The notes below the pieces were generated by a model. It was given only the letters and a program-made list of their open reading frames with translations. It was not told the DNA's origin and did not search any database. A stretch of 64,000 nucleotides of DNA, from NCBI RefSeq assembly GCF_028453695.1, contig NC_135778.1, positions 39,141,985-39,205,984 of the forward strand. The letters are read 5' to 3'. This document shows, one piece after another, positions 12,156 to 19,400 of this stretch. The DNA is from Augochlora pura (taxonomy: Eukaryota > Arthropoda > Insecta > Hymenoptera > Halictidae). The translations under genes and the position numbers were made by a program. The number at the start of each line of letters is the position of its first letter. The stretch's first letter is position 1.

Positions 12156-12451
12156 AGGGAAGAAATAATCGTAAATTATGACACGCTGTACATTAAGCAG
12201 AATATGTTTCGGGAGGCTGGATTCCTCGTGATTCGATCGTGCGACGTAAAACGAAAAAATTACGGATCGGTTCTCGATTTGTTGCACGATTATTGTTATA
12301 AGAAGGAATGAAATGGAAACTGACCAGCTCCCGGTGGAAGGGAGGCTTGCACTCTCGAGACATTTGTATTCTGTAGTAGGAAGATTACGATTTGTACGAT
12401 CGCACCGAATGAAACCGAAAACACGGAACATAAAACACCGCAAAGCAGCAT
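1..12451 (-). CDS. KIAA1549-like (UPF0606/DUF3827) single-pass membrane protein, 3' partial
   Basis: Nine coding exons on the minus strand: 12325-12451, 9513-9822, 9259-9436, 1724-2015, 1365-1621, 1116-1300, 777-1038, 351-528 and 1-216. The last continues off the window. All junction phases agree (1,2,0,1,0,2,0,1), giving about 668 residues so far. Seen: a signal peptide (residues 1-36, cleavage likely after VQA), an ectodomain, a transmembrane helix at about 320-343 followed by KRKR, and a Ser/Glu-rich cytoplasmic tail. Family match: the ectodomain blocks RYWLLTVL and LIYSVHLGGKPVPAETAA, and the tail block LHELLEDSFSLFG, correspond to conserved membrane-flanking and tail blocks of vertebrate KIAA1549. 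Molecular function of the family is not established. Intron 3 (2016-9258) hosts an antisense gene. Vertebrate members carry a much longer Ser/Thr-rich ectodomain, so this arthropod form is compact. Family assignment is fairly firm; the exon 1 assignment is inference from phase. Confidence 0.75.
217..350 (-). other. KIAA1549-like intron 8
   Basis: 134-bp AT-rich intron with donor GTATAT and acceptor TTTTCAG. Nothing else seen. Confidence 0.65.
351..528 (-). CDS. KIAA1549-like exon 8: cytoplasmic tail
   Basis: Acceptor CTTTTACAG, phase 0, reading VRHLDIDSPELERRDNDIDS, then KINNKFFARTSSAMKDPGVV and WNLRRHTLSTE. The donor GAGG|GTATAT leaves phase 1, which joins GC in the next exon to make Gly. 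Fully open across 178 bp. Confidence 0.7.
529..776 (-). other. KIAA1549-like intron 7, partly open
   Basis: 248-bp intron with donor GTACGT and acceptor CTTTTACAG. Its first 110 bp continue the exon 7 frame to a TAG at 666-668, so retention would give an alternative C-terminal end. The rest holds nothing recognisable. Confidence 0.55.
777..1038 (-). CDS. KIAA1549-like exon 7: cytoplasmic tail with poly-Glu run
   Basis: Acceptor TTGCTTTATAG. The first A completes Arg, then LTHGRVLRTNAVDLPRTSD, and later a run of Glu encoded by a GAA/GAG microsatellite at about 878-905. The chosen donor ATG|GTACGT (776-775) is phase 0 and matches the next exon. If the intron is retained, the frame continues 36 more codons to a TAG at 666-668, giving a short alternative C-terminus. 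Confidence 0.65.
1116..1300 (-). CDS. KIAA1549-like exon 6: cytoplasmic tail
   Basis: Acceptor TTTTTCACAG, phase 0, reading TEDSSQSNTPGSMPRTPTIP then an acidic and basic segment to EEHSSKQT. The donor ACAAG|GTATGA leaves phase 2. The SP/TP-rich sequence suits a phosphorylated cytoplasmic tail. No domain was recognised. Confidence 0.7.
1363..1364 (-). other. Probable non-canonical GC-AG splice donor
   Basis: On the coding strand the exon 5/intron 5 junction reads AAG|GCGAGT, close to the AG|GCAAGT consensus of GC-AG introns, and its phase 0 matches the acceptor at 1301-1302. The only nearby in-phase GT donor is GTTAAG, which has a poor consensus. Confidence 0.5.
1365..1621 (-). CDS. KIAA1549-like exon 5: transmembrane helix and start of the tail
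   Basis: Acceptor GTGTACAG. The first two bases complete a Pro codon, then YLKETRPLALSRKRDAW leads into a hydrophobic helix, LLIGAASAGFILLAILLIGL, followed by the stop-transfer KRKR. The tail continues APPNRSILRKKPDY. The best donor is AAG|GCGAGT at 1364-1363, a GC-AG type donor in phase 0. A GT alternative two codons earlier (GAT|GTTAAG) is also phase 0 but a weaker match. Confidence 0.8.
1724..2015 (-). CDS. KIAA1549-like exon 4: conserved juxtamembrane ectodomain, part 2
   Basis: Acceptor AACTTTCAG, phase 0, starting IPPRSRPVSSKLIAND. The strongest family match of the gene is here: EEIVQVRMQNTS, then LIYSVHLGGKPVPAETAA, then LLSPQEVALELGAPVLIQSE. These line up with the KIAA1549 segment of the form VQMVNI...LTYYTLYNGKP...TAAAK. 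The donor C|GTAAGT leaves phase 1. NYS, NTS and similar sequons suggest an extracellular location. Confidence 0.8.
2016..4040. other. Intron 3 of the KIAA1549-like gene, proximal part and 5' flank of the nested gene
   Basis: 2100-2520 is AT-rich with nothing seen. 2517-2738 carries overlapping minus-strand open frames of 61 and 73 codons with a coding-like GC content; I recognise neither. 3600-3960 is GC-richer and open on both strands. It is the likely promoter or 5' UTR of the nested hAT-derived gene, whose first in-frame stop upstream of the start is at 3984-3986. Confidence 0.4.
4041..4304 (+). CDS. hAT-derived gene exon 1: SPIN-DOC-type zinc finger
   Basis: ATG at 4041 (context AATCATGG) is the first in frame after a TAG at 3984. 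Encodes 88 residues: FKPAWEEMYFF, then CLIC...RHYNRYH (C-x2-C-x14-H-x4-H), then the acidic helix EERFAEVDRLKCKLL. The donor GAAGAG|GTAAGA at 4305 is near-perfect. Read-through past it gives a 129-residue frame ending at 4430, probably not the main product. Confidence 0.85.
4041..8762 (+). CDS. Zinc finger / hAT transposase-derived protein (GTF2IRD2/EPM2AIP1/FAM200-like)
   Basis: Two exons, 4041-4304 and 7194-8762, joined in phase 0 into a 610-residue protein. Residues 1-88 hold a SPIN-DOC-type C2H2 finger (C32, C35, H50, H55) with the family signature FKPAWEEMYFF. Residues 89-610 are a hAT-type RNase H-like transposase region of the form found in GTF2IRD2, EPM2AIP1, ZBED5 and FAM200, with LAVFIRGVD, VATDGTPAM, IIHQESLC and ARLIAMFGSTYICEKF. 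Asp181 (SLALD), Asp248 (ATD) and Glu549 (ICEKF) may be the DDE positions. The usual RWLSRG-type motif, with its conserved Trp, is replaced by YYIDAETIGR (337-346), and ALDESTD by ALDQLTN. The long intact frame without flanking repeats suggests a domesticated host gene, probably nuclear and DNA- or chromatin-binding. It lies antisense inside intron 3 of the KIAA1549-like gene. Confidence 0.8.
4305..7193 (+). other. Intron of the hAT-derived gene
   Basis: 2.9 kb AT-rich intron with GTAAGA donor and TTGTAG acceptor. It contains a 347-bp MITE (5820-6166). Otherwise only short frames that look like chance, for example 4988-5221 and 6232-6420. Confidence 0.75.
5820..6166. mobile_element. TA-flanked MITE (Tc1/mariner-type ends)
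   Basis: Left end CAAGGTGTCCTAAAATTATT and right end, on the opposite strand, CAGGGTGTCCCATAATTATT form imperfect terminal inverted repeats of about 25 bp. Both are flanked by TA (5818-5819 and 6167-6168), the target duplication of Tc1/mariner elements. The 347-bp interior is AT-rich and has no transposase, so this is a non-autonomous element. Confidence 0.7.
7194..8762 (+). CDS. hAT-derived gene exon 2: transposase-like region
   Basis: Acceptor TTTTCATTGTAG at 7182-7193, then GAG GAG AAG TTG, so exon 1 joins in frame as LLLEE-EEKLRRNEPEVR. The frame runs 522 codons to TAA at 8760-8762. Codon use is GC3-rich, unlike the surrounding AT-rich DNA, which argues for purifying selection. A candidate ATTAAA poly(A) signal is at 8871-8876. 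Confidence 0.85.
   Translation, partial: EEKLRRNEPEVRASYNIALEIAKAGRSFSDGEFIKKCLLATTEQLWPDAVQTVQEVNVSSQRIRSCIREMANNVTQQLIAISRKFVAFSLALDQLTNVLGPSQLAVFIRGVDDTLTVTEELLEVFPPGESTRGEDIVSCVEEAIEQNNLDWCKLVAVATDGTPAMVDSHAGFVGCLQSKLRNLAVPQDVVAIHAIIHQESLCVKCIQFNHVTSIVVQAINFIRAHGFKCWQFRSFLEVLEQEYGQLPYYIDAETIGRANILEKFYNLRTDIHYLMGVAGYVVPELQDGDWIADLSFMCDMLQHLSILNESLQEQGKTIINLYDSIESFKLKLKFWIEQLERRNTYHFTKLSTVTTEIKFAKYINVLKNFSDEFSSRFSEISKIENDFNVITMLFSIDLELVPSHLQLEIIDLRCDRNLRHEFMNKSDILSFYKNFPKSRFPGLHMCAARLIAMFGSTYICEKFATVSKKTGNSYKYVISDHDLKDVKNTVILGTVETIVPNIVESIERHVPPEHSICVITDN
8763..9258. other. 3' flank of the hAT-derived gene, intron 3 of the KIAA1549-like gene
   Basis: AT-rich 3' UTR-like DNA for the plus-strand gene, with ATTAAA at 8871. 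No other gene or repeat recognised before KIAA1549-like exon 3. Confidence 0.5.
9259..9436 (-). CDS. KIAA1549-like exon 3: conserved juxtamembrane ectodomain, part 1
   Basis: Acceptor TTATTTTCAG, then A completing AGA (Arg), then YWLLTVLRAGEAVPPKIELK and a basic, Gln-rich helix-like segment ending LLAANK. The donor AAG|GTATTT is phase 0. The YW(V/L)(I/L)TVL block and the following RLYRTAFSRQQQR resemble the KIAA1549 stretch that precedes its transmembrane region, possibly a SEA-like fold (inference). Confidence 0.75.
9513..9822 (-). CDS. KIAA1549-like exon 2: N-terminal ectodomain
   Basis: Acceptor TTTCCAG at 9823-9824. The frame stays open from EDEIIVIEHLPGRRVHLQDF through an acidic, proline-rich segment to EDPGPR. 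The donor CCAAG|GTTTTT leaves phase 2. It encodes about 103 residues including the PPWVDSNQPFYETRT stretch. No domain was recognised in this part of the ectodomain. Confidence 0.7.
9870..9960. repeat. Two-copy AT-rich direct repeat
   Basis: AAATATTCTAGGAAAAG occurs twice with similar AAT-rich flanks. Confidence 0.6.
12112..12165. repeat. (GA)n microsatellite
   Basis: Long run of GA dinucleotides with AAAG interruptions. Confidence 0.85.
12325..12451 (-). CDS. KIAA1549-like exon 1: start codon and signal peptide
   Basis: ATG at 12451 has G at -3. The 42 codons read MLLCGVLCSVFSVSFGAIVQ and on through a hydrophobic stretch to VSRVQA, a good signal peptidase site near residue 36. The donor GCTG|GTCAGT leaves phase 1, which exactly completes the AG at the start of exon 2 to make a Glu codon. 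A CpG-rich block with a GCGGCCGC site lies just upstream (about 12452-12480), as expected for a 5' UTR or promoter. Linking this exon to exon 2 rests on phase and on the need for a signal peptide, not on homology. Confidence 0.6.
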
Positions 12452-13739
12452 TGCGGCCGCCGCGCAGCGCTCCACTCTAACTAAGGAGAGGGAAACGCTG
12501 TCAACGATCCGGCTTGGCTACCCGGCTAATCCAAATGGCCCGTGGATCGTGAATCGTCGCGCCAACTCAACTGTTTCGAACATGCGCGCCCCGTACACCT
12601 TTTTCCGCTCCCCGTATTTCCGTGATTTCGCATGTTCCCGCCGCCGAAATCTTTCCCGGAAACAACATAACATCTGTTCCATAATTATACACGTATACAC
12701 AACCGTAGGAACCGATTAAAATACGCGAACGTTAATATATTCGGAATTGAAACGGACAGAAACTTTCTCAGATGCCTATCGATGCAGTTGATAAACTGGT
12801 TGTTCATATAATATGCATTTCTTTTATAGAAACAGGAGTTTAGAAGATATTGCAATTATGTATATAACATATATATCACGATGTAAATTAAATTGTATCA
12901 ATTTACAGTGGAGGATATTAATATTATAAGTATATATAATTTATTTTTACAATATCCTGCTATCGAAACGTTCTATCGCTTAATCGTTGAAGGAGTTAGA
13001 AGGATGCATTGATAATTGGTAAACGGACAGAGAAACTCATCATACAAAATAATATGGCAAGAATATACTATATTTTCCTTTTAATCATTACCGTACGAAT
13101 CGTTACAGTTTCATCGTTATCATTAGTTGTAGATCGAGCTGCGATTATTTCTCATTTGCCAGATGATGCGGTGTGTACGTGTTGTTCATGGATGTGTATA
13201 TGTTTGTTGCGAACTTATTTAAATATCGTTACTTATAATTCTTAGTGGTATCAGTACCGTGGTTTATTCAGTTTCTCATTCATTTATTCTGCTTTGTTGT
13301 TCACCAGTATATCAATCGTCGTTGCCGGCAAGCATCGCGTTGCCGCCATTTATCATTATCAGCAACATTATCGTAGTTTTTTTATTGTCAATAATTACGA
13401 ACGCCGCTCTGTCAGCATTGGCACCGATTCGACATCGCGTTTCATTCAACACAACAAGACCAAGTTACACTGGTACTAAACATTATTCATTATTGTAACG
13501 CTGTAAATCGATTAGATGAGTATAATAGATACTGCACTTGTGAACATCGTTAGCCTATTATACATATCAATTTGCATCTCGTTCCTCCGGTAGTATAAAA
13601 ACGCTGCACGAGGTATATACCCGCTCTTCATTTTTTTTTGTTTCGTATCATAAAAATATTATTTTCAAGGACCCTTTGTCTACTCTACACACACTCGTAT
13701 GCACGTGTACACCTATTCAGACACAAGGTACATAAGGTG

Positions 13740-13960
13740 TATTAATTGGTATGTATCTATATAGATACAAATAGTATAAATATATCTGTATGTATATCTA
13801 TATATCCATACAGTTCATGTACTTCTATGTGTATCCATATGTATATTAGGCAAACACGTAAATATTATTACGTGTCGACGCATATATGTGTATACATATT
13901 ACATACGTATATGTATATTGTATACAAAAACATATGTACTGTCTGCCGCGAGAAAGAAGT
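13740..13960. repeat. TA/CATA-rich microsatellite region
   Basis: Imperfect TATATC, ATACAT and GTATAT repeats over about 220 bp. Confidence 0.7.
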
Positions 13961-15327
13961 TTTGGGGTAGGCCCGCGGCAAAAAAAAAGATGACACCGCT
14001 TGTTCGTAATTGTTATCGTGATTCGACCCATGGCAAAGCTAATAATCGCGCAGGCCTAACAAACAAATAAACCCCGTTACATCGAAACGACTTCTTTCCG
14101 GCTGTAAAGAGTACATTCCTACAGTCTCGAAAACCTTACTATTTTTCCCCCAATAACTGAATCCTTACTAGGTTCCTCGACACCGAGCTCGCGGAGCAAC
14201 ATTCCTAAAAATAGGAGATGAAACATGAAAAAAGGCTCAAATTTTTCACCGTATGGAATATGGATTTATAAATATATCGCTTTCTCTTTACCCTCGTTCT
14301 CATCTTTAAATTGGAAAATTCTACAATTTTCTAATACTTTTGTAATACAAAGGTTAATCTTTTGAAAAAAAAATACCCTTAACACCTTAGACTTTACACT
14401 TTACACGTATATACATATGTACGTACAGGGTTGCGCGACTTATCTGGAAATGGGCGAATAACTCGACAAATATGGATAACACGGAAATCGTTTTCAAACG
14501 AAAAACATTTATAAATTGCTTGAGTTTCAACTTTTAAATAGGAACTTACATCTTTGGATGTATATTCCTATATTTAGCGTGCAATTTAGACATTCTAAAA
14601 ATATTACTTACACGTGCATTTTACATTATAGCCAAACTATAAATATAAAAATTCAAACAACATACGTTTCAATACTTTTTCCGTGTCGTTCATATTTCCC
14701 GGGACATTTACATGTTTCCAAATCAATCTCGCACGCTGTATATTAATTATAAATTATCATATCAATTTAGCTCTAGTCTATTTCTTTGTTCAAGTTACGA
14801 CAAACTGTGTTGTTATCAAAACTATTATCAATGCTTCGAGTATGCGTCAACAAAAGTTTTCACTTCGTTCTCTATTTCCTCTGACTTTTTGATTCTCTAT
14901 ATAAACAAAAAGATAATAAAAAGGAACGCTTTTCGTTTGAAAATATTATTTCTAAAATCAAGTGAAATTGTAAGATCGAAAATCGACTGTGTACGCAAGA
15001 TAATGTCACGTATTACTGTATTATTTTTATTTTATAAAAGTTTCAATGGCGGCAGTTCAACTTGTTTAGTAAAATAATGTGTTTTCAAAACGCAGAAGAA
15101 ATGAACGAAGCGACGCACAAGATTATCTCGGATGCAAGAGGAATCCGATGGACTTGGTTAATTAATTAAATAATTTTCACATTAATCCCATTTAAATAAT
15201 TTACGTTCTCATATATACATGTGCATTTTCGCTATTGTCTCAAATATGCCTAGACCTTTCGTTTACGACATCGTGTTATCACATAGATAACCAATAACAA
15301 TAAAAACGGCGACATCAGTTACTAGAA

Positions 15328-15712
15328 TATAATATAATGTAATATAATATGATATAATATAATATTAATATAATATAACATAACATAATATAATGTAAAG
15401 TAATATAATATAGTATAATTTAATATAATATAGCATAATTTAATATAATATAATATAATATCATATAATGTAATGTATATGTAATGTATATGTAATGAAT
15501 ACGTAGCGTATATGTAATGTAATGTAATGTATGTGTAGTGTATATGCGATGTAATGTAATGTAATGTAATGTATTTGTAATGTAAAGTAAATGCAAATGT
15601 AAATGTTATGTAATGTAATGTGAATGTAATGTAAATATAATATGATATAGTATAATATATTATAATATGATATAATATAATATAATAATATAATATAATA
15701 ATAATTTTCACT
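15328..15712. repeat. Imperfect TATAA / TAATG satellite-like array
   Basis: TATAATATAATATAATG-type pentamers grade into TAATG repeats and back again. The resulting 129-codon Tyr/Ile-rich minus-strand frame is an artefact of the repeat. Confidence 0.85.
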
Positions 15713-15991
15713 GTACTAGTCGCACGAATGTTTTCCCGACTATCGTATAATATTTCATTTTTTTTCTCCTTCCGTTATTTTCGCGTCGTTGTGCATGGCA
15801 GGCGGAGATTAATAATATCTTGGGAGGAGAAAAACAAGAAAATGGCAGTCCTAGGTACTTCCTTCTAACCGTTTGCTTTTCAATTAAAGCTACGATACTG
15901 GTAAGCTGGGTACGTTAGTCATTGAATAAGTTAATGATATATATTTGCCCATTCAAAATAAAATTGAATTACAAGGCCTAGATTGCGAATA

Positions 15992-16442
15992 TTATACTTC
16001 TACACCGAGAACTCTGTCGACGACGTATTCATACCTTCTTGGTTCTTTACTGTCGTTCTGCTCGGGCGACTTTGAATTCTCGGCTTGGCCATTTTTCGTG
16101 CACTGCAGCTTCGCGGCAACCGGCCGACCCTTCGAATTTATAGTTTTATTTGTACTATCTTCAGCCAGATTCAACACGATACTTTCGTTATTCGTCGCGG
16201 CGACGTCGACTCTCGCAGCGGTCACGTTACCGCTAGGAACAGCATTTGGCCGTGAAACCAAATTCGATATAGATTGAGCATCAACTTTAGTGACCAAAGT
16301 TTCACTGGTAACTGGTTCCGAGGCGTGTCTCCTGTGGTGGGAAGCCGGCAGAGACGGTCGCAAGGCATTTTCACATGTCGAATCCTCCGGAGGAAGCACG
16401 GGAACATTAAGACTAACGCGAGTAAAGAATGCCATTTTCTCC
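15992..16442 (-). CDS. kibra: kibra exon 12: conserved EKMAFFTR block and long C-terminal extension
   Basis: Acceptor TTTGTTTCAG. The first G completes Lys, then EKMAFFTRVSLNVPVLPPED, matching the extreme C-terminus of human WWC1 (EKMAFFTRPRMNIPALSADDV). Human WWC1 stops there with a PDZ ligand; this frame continues about 129 residues (Thr/Asn/Ser/Lys-rich, apparently disordered) to a TAA at 15992-15994. The last four residues are GVEV, a possible class II PDZ ligand. Confidence 0.9.
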
Positions 16443-19400
16443 CTGAAACAAACAATTCACGTTATTCTCAAAGTCAAATGAACGAGGACTTTTCTTTCTT
16501 TCTTTTTTGTTATTACTTGAAACGACAAAAGAAAAATAATATTATAATATTTAACACTATTAAACGTACTTGAAAGAAATAATATCTGGTTTTCCTTTGC
16601 CAGCCTTTGTTTTCCTTAACTTGTAGATCTCTTTCGAGGTCCTTTTCAACATTTTCTCCACTCTCTTATCTTCAGCACTTTTTCCATTTTTACCACTTTC
16701 AGCCTGCGCCATGAGACTCTGGAATTTGTGGTCTTCCAGCAACCAGGTAGCAAAGTCGGTGTCTCCTTTTTCTCGCGCCTGCTCCAACCTCTGTTTCAGT
16801 TCTCGTAACCGGATGATCTCATCTTGAAGGTTACTCAGTCTAGCATGCTGCGCCTGAAGATCCAATTCGAGGTCCAACGATGTTCTAGCGGTGGGCGGCA
16901 AGTTGGTGCACTTCTTCGAGACAGTTTTACAACTGAGCGCGGACGAAGGGCGTCGCCATCTTAGAGATCTTCTCTCGACTGAATTTCGTTGGAAAGGCCC
17001 ACCTCTTCTATAAAGTGGCATACTGCTATCACTATCACTTCGATTGAGCTGTGAAAACATATGATTGATGGCTAAATCAATACATACATAGAATACATGT
17101 TACTACAAATTAAAAATTGTGATTCTAATAGTATTTTTTGACGATTATATGAATTTTACTGTGGTACAATGTACAGAAAAAAATAGCAACACAAATGAAT
17201 AAAGTTCTATTTTATTATTATTACAGTTCTGTAAACTGTAGAATAATTTTTGTATAAATTATATATATAATGTCATGGTGACGTTAATGATGATATAGTA
17301 AATAAAATTCGGGATATTAATAAGTAATATTAATACAATACTACGTTTTGAATGAAGTTCGTACTTACTCGACAAATGTAGTGAGTCTTGCTCACCGCGG
17401 CACTCGGAGAGAATGTTTGACTTCTTTTAATGACGATGGAATTTTTATCGTCGTATATACTATTAGGAGTAACGCCAGCTGCCGAAAGTTTCCTTTGTTT
17501 CCCTTGTTCCGGTATAAAAATACACTCGGTGTTCGTTTCTTTGTCCTCCGTTTGCTTTGTTTCTTCAGTCAATTCCTCGTCCTCCTGTTATTAACAATTA
17601 GATCATTATAGCGAAGGCAGTAATATATTGATTTATTATATTGAGTTACTTAAACATTTGCAAATGTACGTAAGTTCGTATGAAGCTTTTACTACAGTTT
17701 AATCCTTGATCAGAAACCAACAAGCAGTTCTACCATTGATGTACAATAAATTGTATTTTGTAAGATATACGAAATAAGCTCTAAAATAAACCAAATCGAG
17801 TCGAAAATGAAACAGTGTTAGTACCTCGTGCTCTAACACATCCTCCAAAATATTATCTTCCATCATGAACTCTACAATAATTCCCTCCTCGTCGCTATCC
17901 TCGCTGCCGCTCTCGCTACCAGCATTTTCATTTTCTTCTTCAGGACTTCGCAAGCAATTGACCAATTCTTCCAATTTCAATGAAATAGCTGTTTGCAATT
18001 CGTCGCATCCTTGATTTCTCGTCAATGTAGACGTCTGCGAGCTGATTATCGTGCTCTCGTCGCTGCTTTCCTCTTTAGTATTTTGAGCGCTGCGATAAAC
18101 CGATATGTCCGATTCCTGTTTATCGTGCTTGCCTTGTTTGACTATACTAGTAGAGATATTGTTGCAGTTGCTAGTACTCGTACTAGGACTGTCTGGTGGT
18201 TGCATGAAACGGAAGGATAGTAGGTTGTACCATTTTATGCTCGGCGATTCCGGACAAAAGTCTGCAAGGGAAACTTGGGCGGATCCCTGCAAAAAGAATC
18301 GCCAGAATTACAAATGTTATAATAAAAGAGCGTAACGCGTTATACAGTATATCATAGACTACTAGGAAATTGTTGACGAATTAACTATTTACGAAAACTA
18401 TTTGTGATATGACAAAAATTATTGCGAAATAGGAAACGTGAAAGTACATACCAAGCACTCCTCAGACTCACTGTCTGTGCACCAAACGTTAACTTGAAGT
18501 GTTTTCGTGTACAATTTATTAAGTGGTACTGCAATTGGGAACGTTTCACCGAAGGTTGGTTTATGTAAATCCAGCACTGGTTTCGTACAGTATATGTGGT
18601 TAACAGGTAGCCGCATTGGAAGCAGTGCAGCTTTTATATACCTAAACATTGACAGAAAAAACATTTATTATTATCATTATTATTATTACTATACACTAGA
18701 ATAGAATAATATGCAAAATGGAATATTATTATACGCGTCGGTATTTATGGCGATACTTTCAATTTTTAATTGCATATCTCTATTGTGTATTTCTTTTTTA
18801 TTTGAAATCTGTCGTTAGCTTCTTGTCATTCATTGTTGCGGCGGAAGAAACAGTATCTACCAAGGACCTACCGTTTATGGGACCACACGTGTTGCTTGCA
18901 ACCAGATTTGAGCAAGCTTCATTCGACCAACGAATTACGAATAGGAATAACATTTTTGCGCACAGCTATTTTTTAACATCCTCTCTTATATCGCGAGCGG
19001 ATATGTTCCGGAAAAATGTCGCGCTGATCGCCGAACTCAGATTAAGGCATTAAGATCTGCAGCCATCACGGTGAGTCGCGGAGCGGTACAGGATGTATCT
19101 AAAAGCTTGGTCGCTAAATTTTCCCCGTGGAATATTGCCCTGTATGTCGCGCGTGCACGCGTGGTCCCATAGCAGGTGGTCTGGTCCTCTGTAAATGTAG
19201 TTTCTTCCGTCGTAACCAACGGTGAAGTGACGTCGCAATCCTGCAACGTCACGCTTATAAGCCAATCTACAGCAAGCAGGGACATGCGAATGTATACACG
19301 CAGATTTTCTAAAAACTGTCCACAATTAATATCAACTATCGTACTAATAAATTTTCCAGTTAATGCTAATCAAAAGATGTAATGTACACGATCGACTATT

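Larger units (their letters stand above)
9823..12324. other. KIAA1549-like intron 1
   Basis: 2.5 kb. 9870-9960 holds two copies of an AT-rich unit sharing AAATATTCTAGGAAAAG. 10260-11000 is GC-richer without an open frame of note. 12112-12165 is a GA microsatellite. Nothing else supported. Confidence 0.5.
12452..15991. other. Intergenic region between the KIAA1549-like gene and the kibra 3' end
   Basis: Both flanking genes are on the minus strand. 12452-12640 is CpG-rich and is the likely promoter of the KIAA1549-like gene. 13690-13960 is a TATACATA-type microsatellite. 15328-15712 is a TAATG/TATAA array within the likely kibra 3' UTR or flank. A candidate AATAAA (minus strand) for kibra is at 15026-15031. 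No gene recognised. The frame at 13009-13245 begins with a hydrophobic stretch, but I see no homology. Confidence 0.5.

Noticed and set aside
15322..15711. 129-codon Tyr/Ile-rich frame
   Set aside because: Product of the TATAA/TAATG array.
19037..19325. Open minus-strand frames in kibra intron 7, one with VYIRMSLL resembling Kibra C2 VYIKAALLP
   Set aside because: The acceptor that would allow in-phase splicing leads into the other frame, and the rest of the peptide does not follow the C2 pattern. Exon 7 joins exon 8 perfectly without it.
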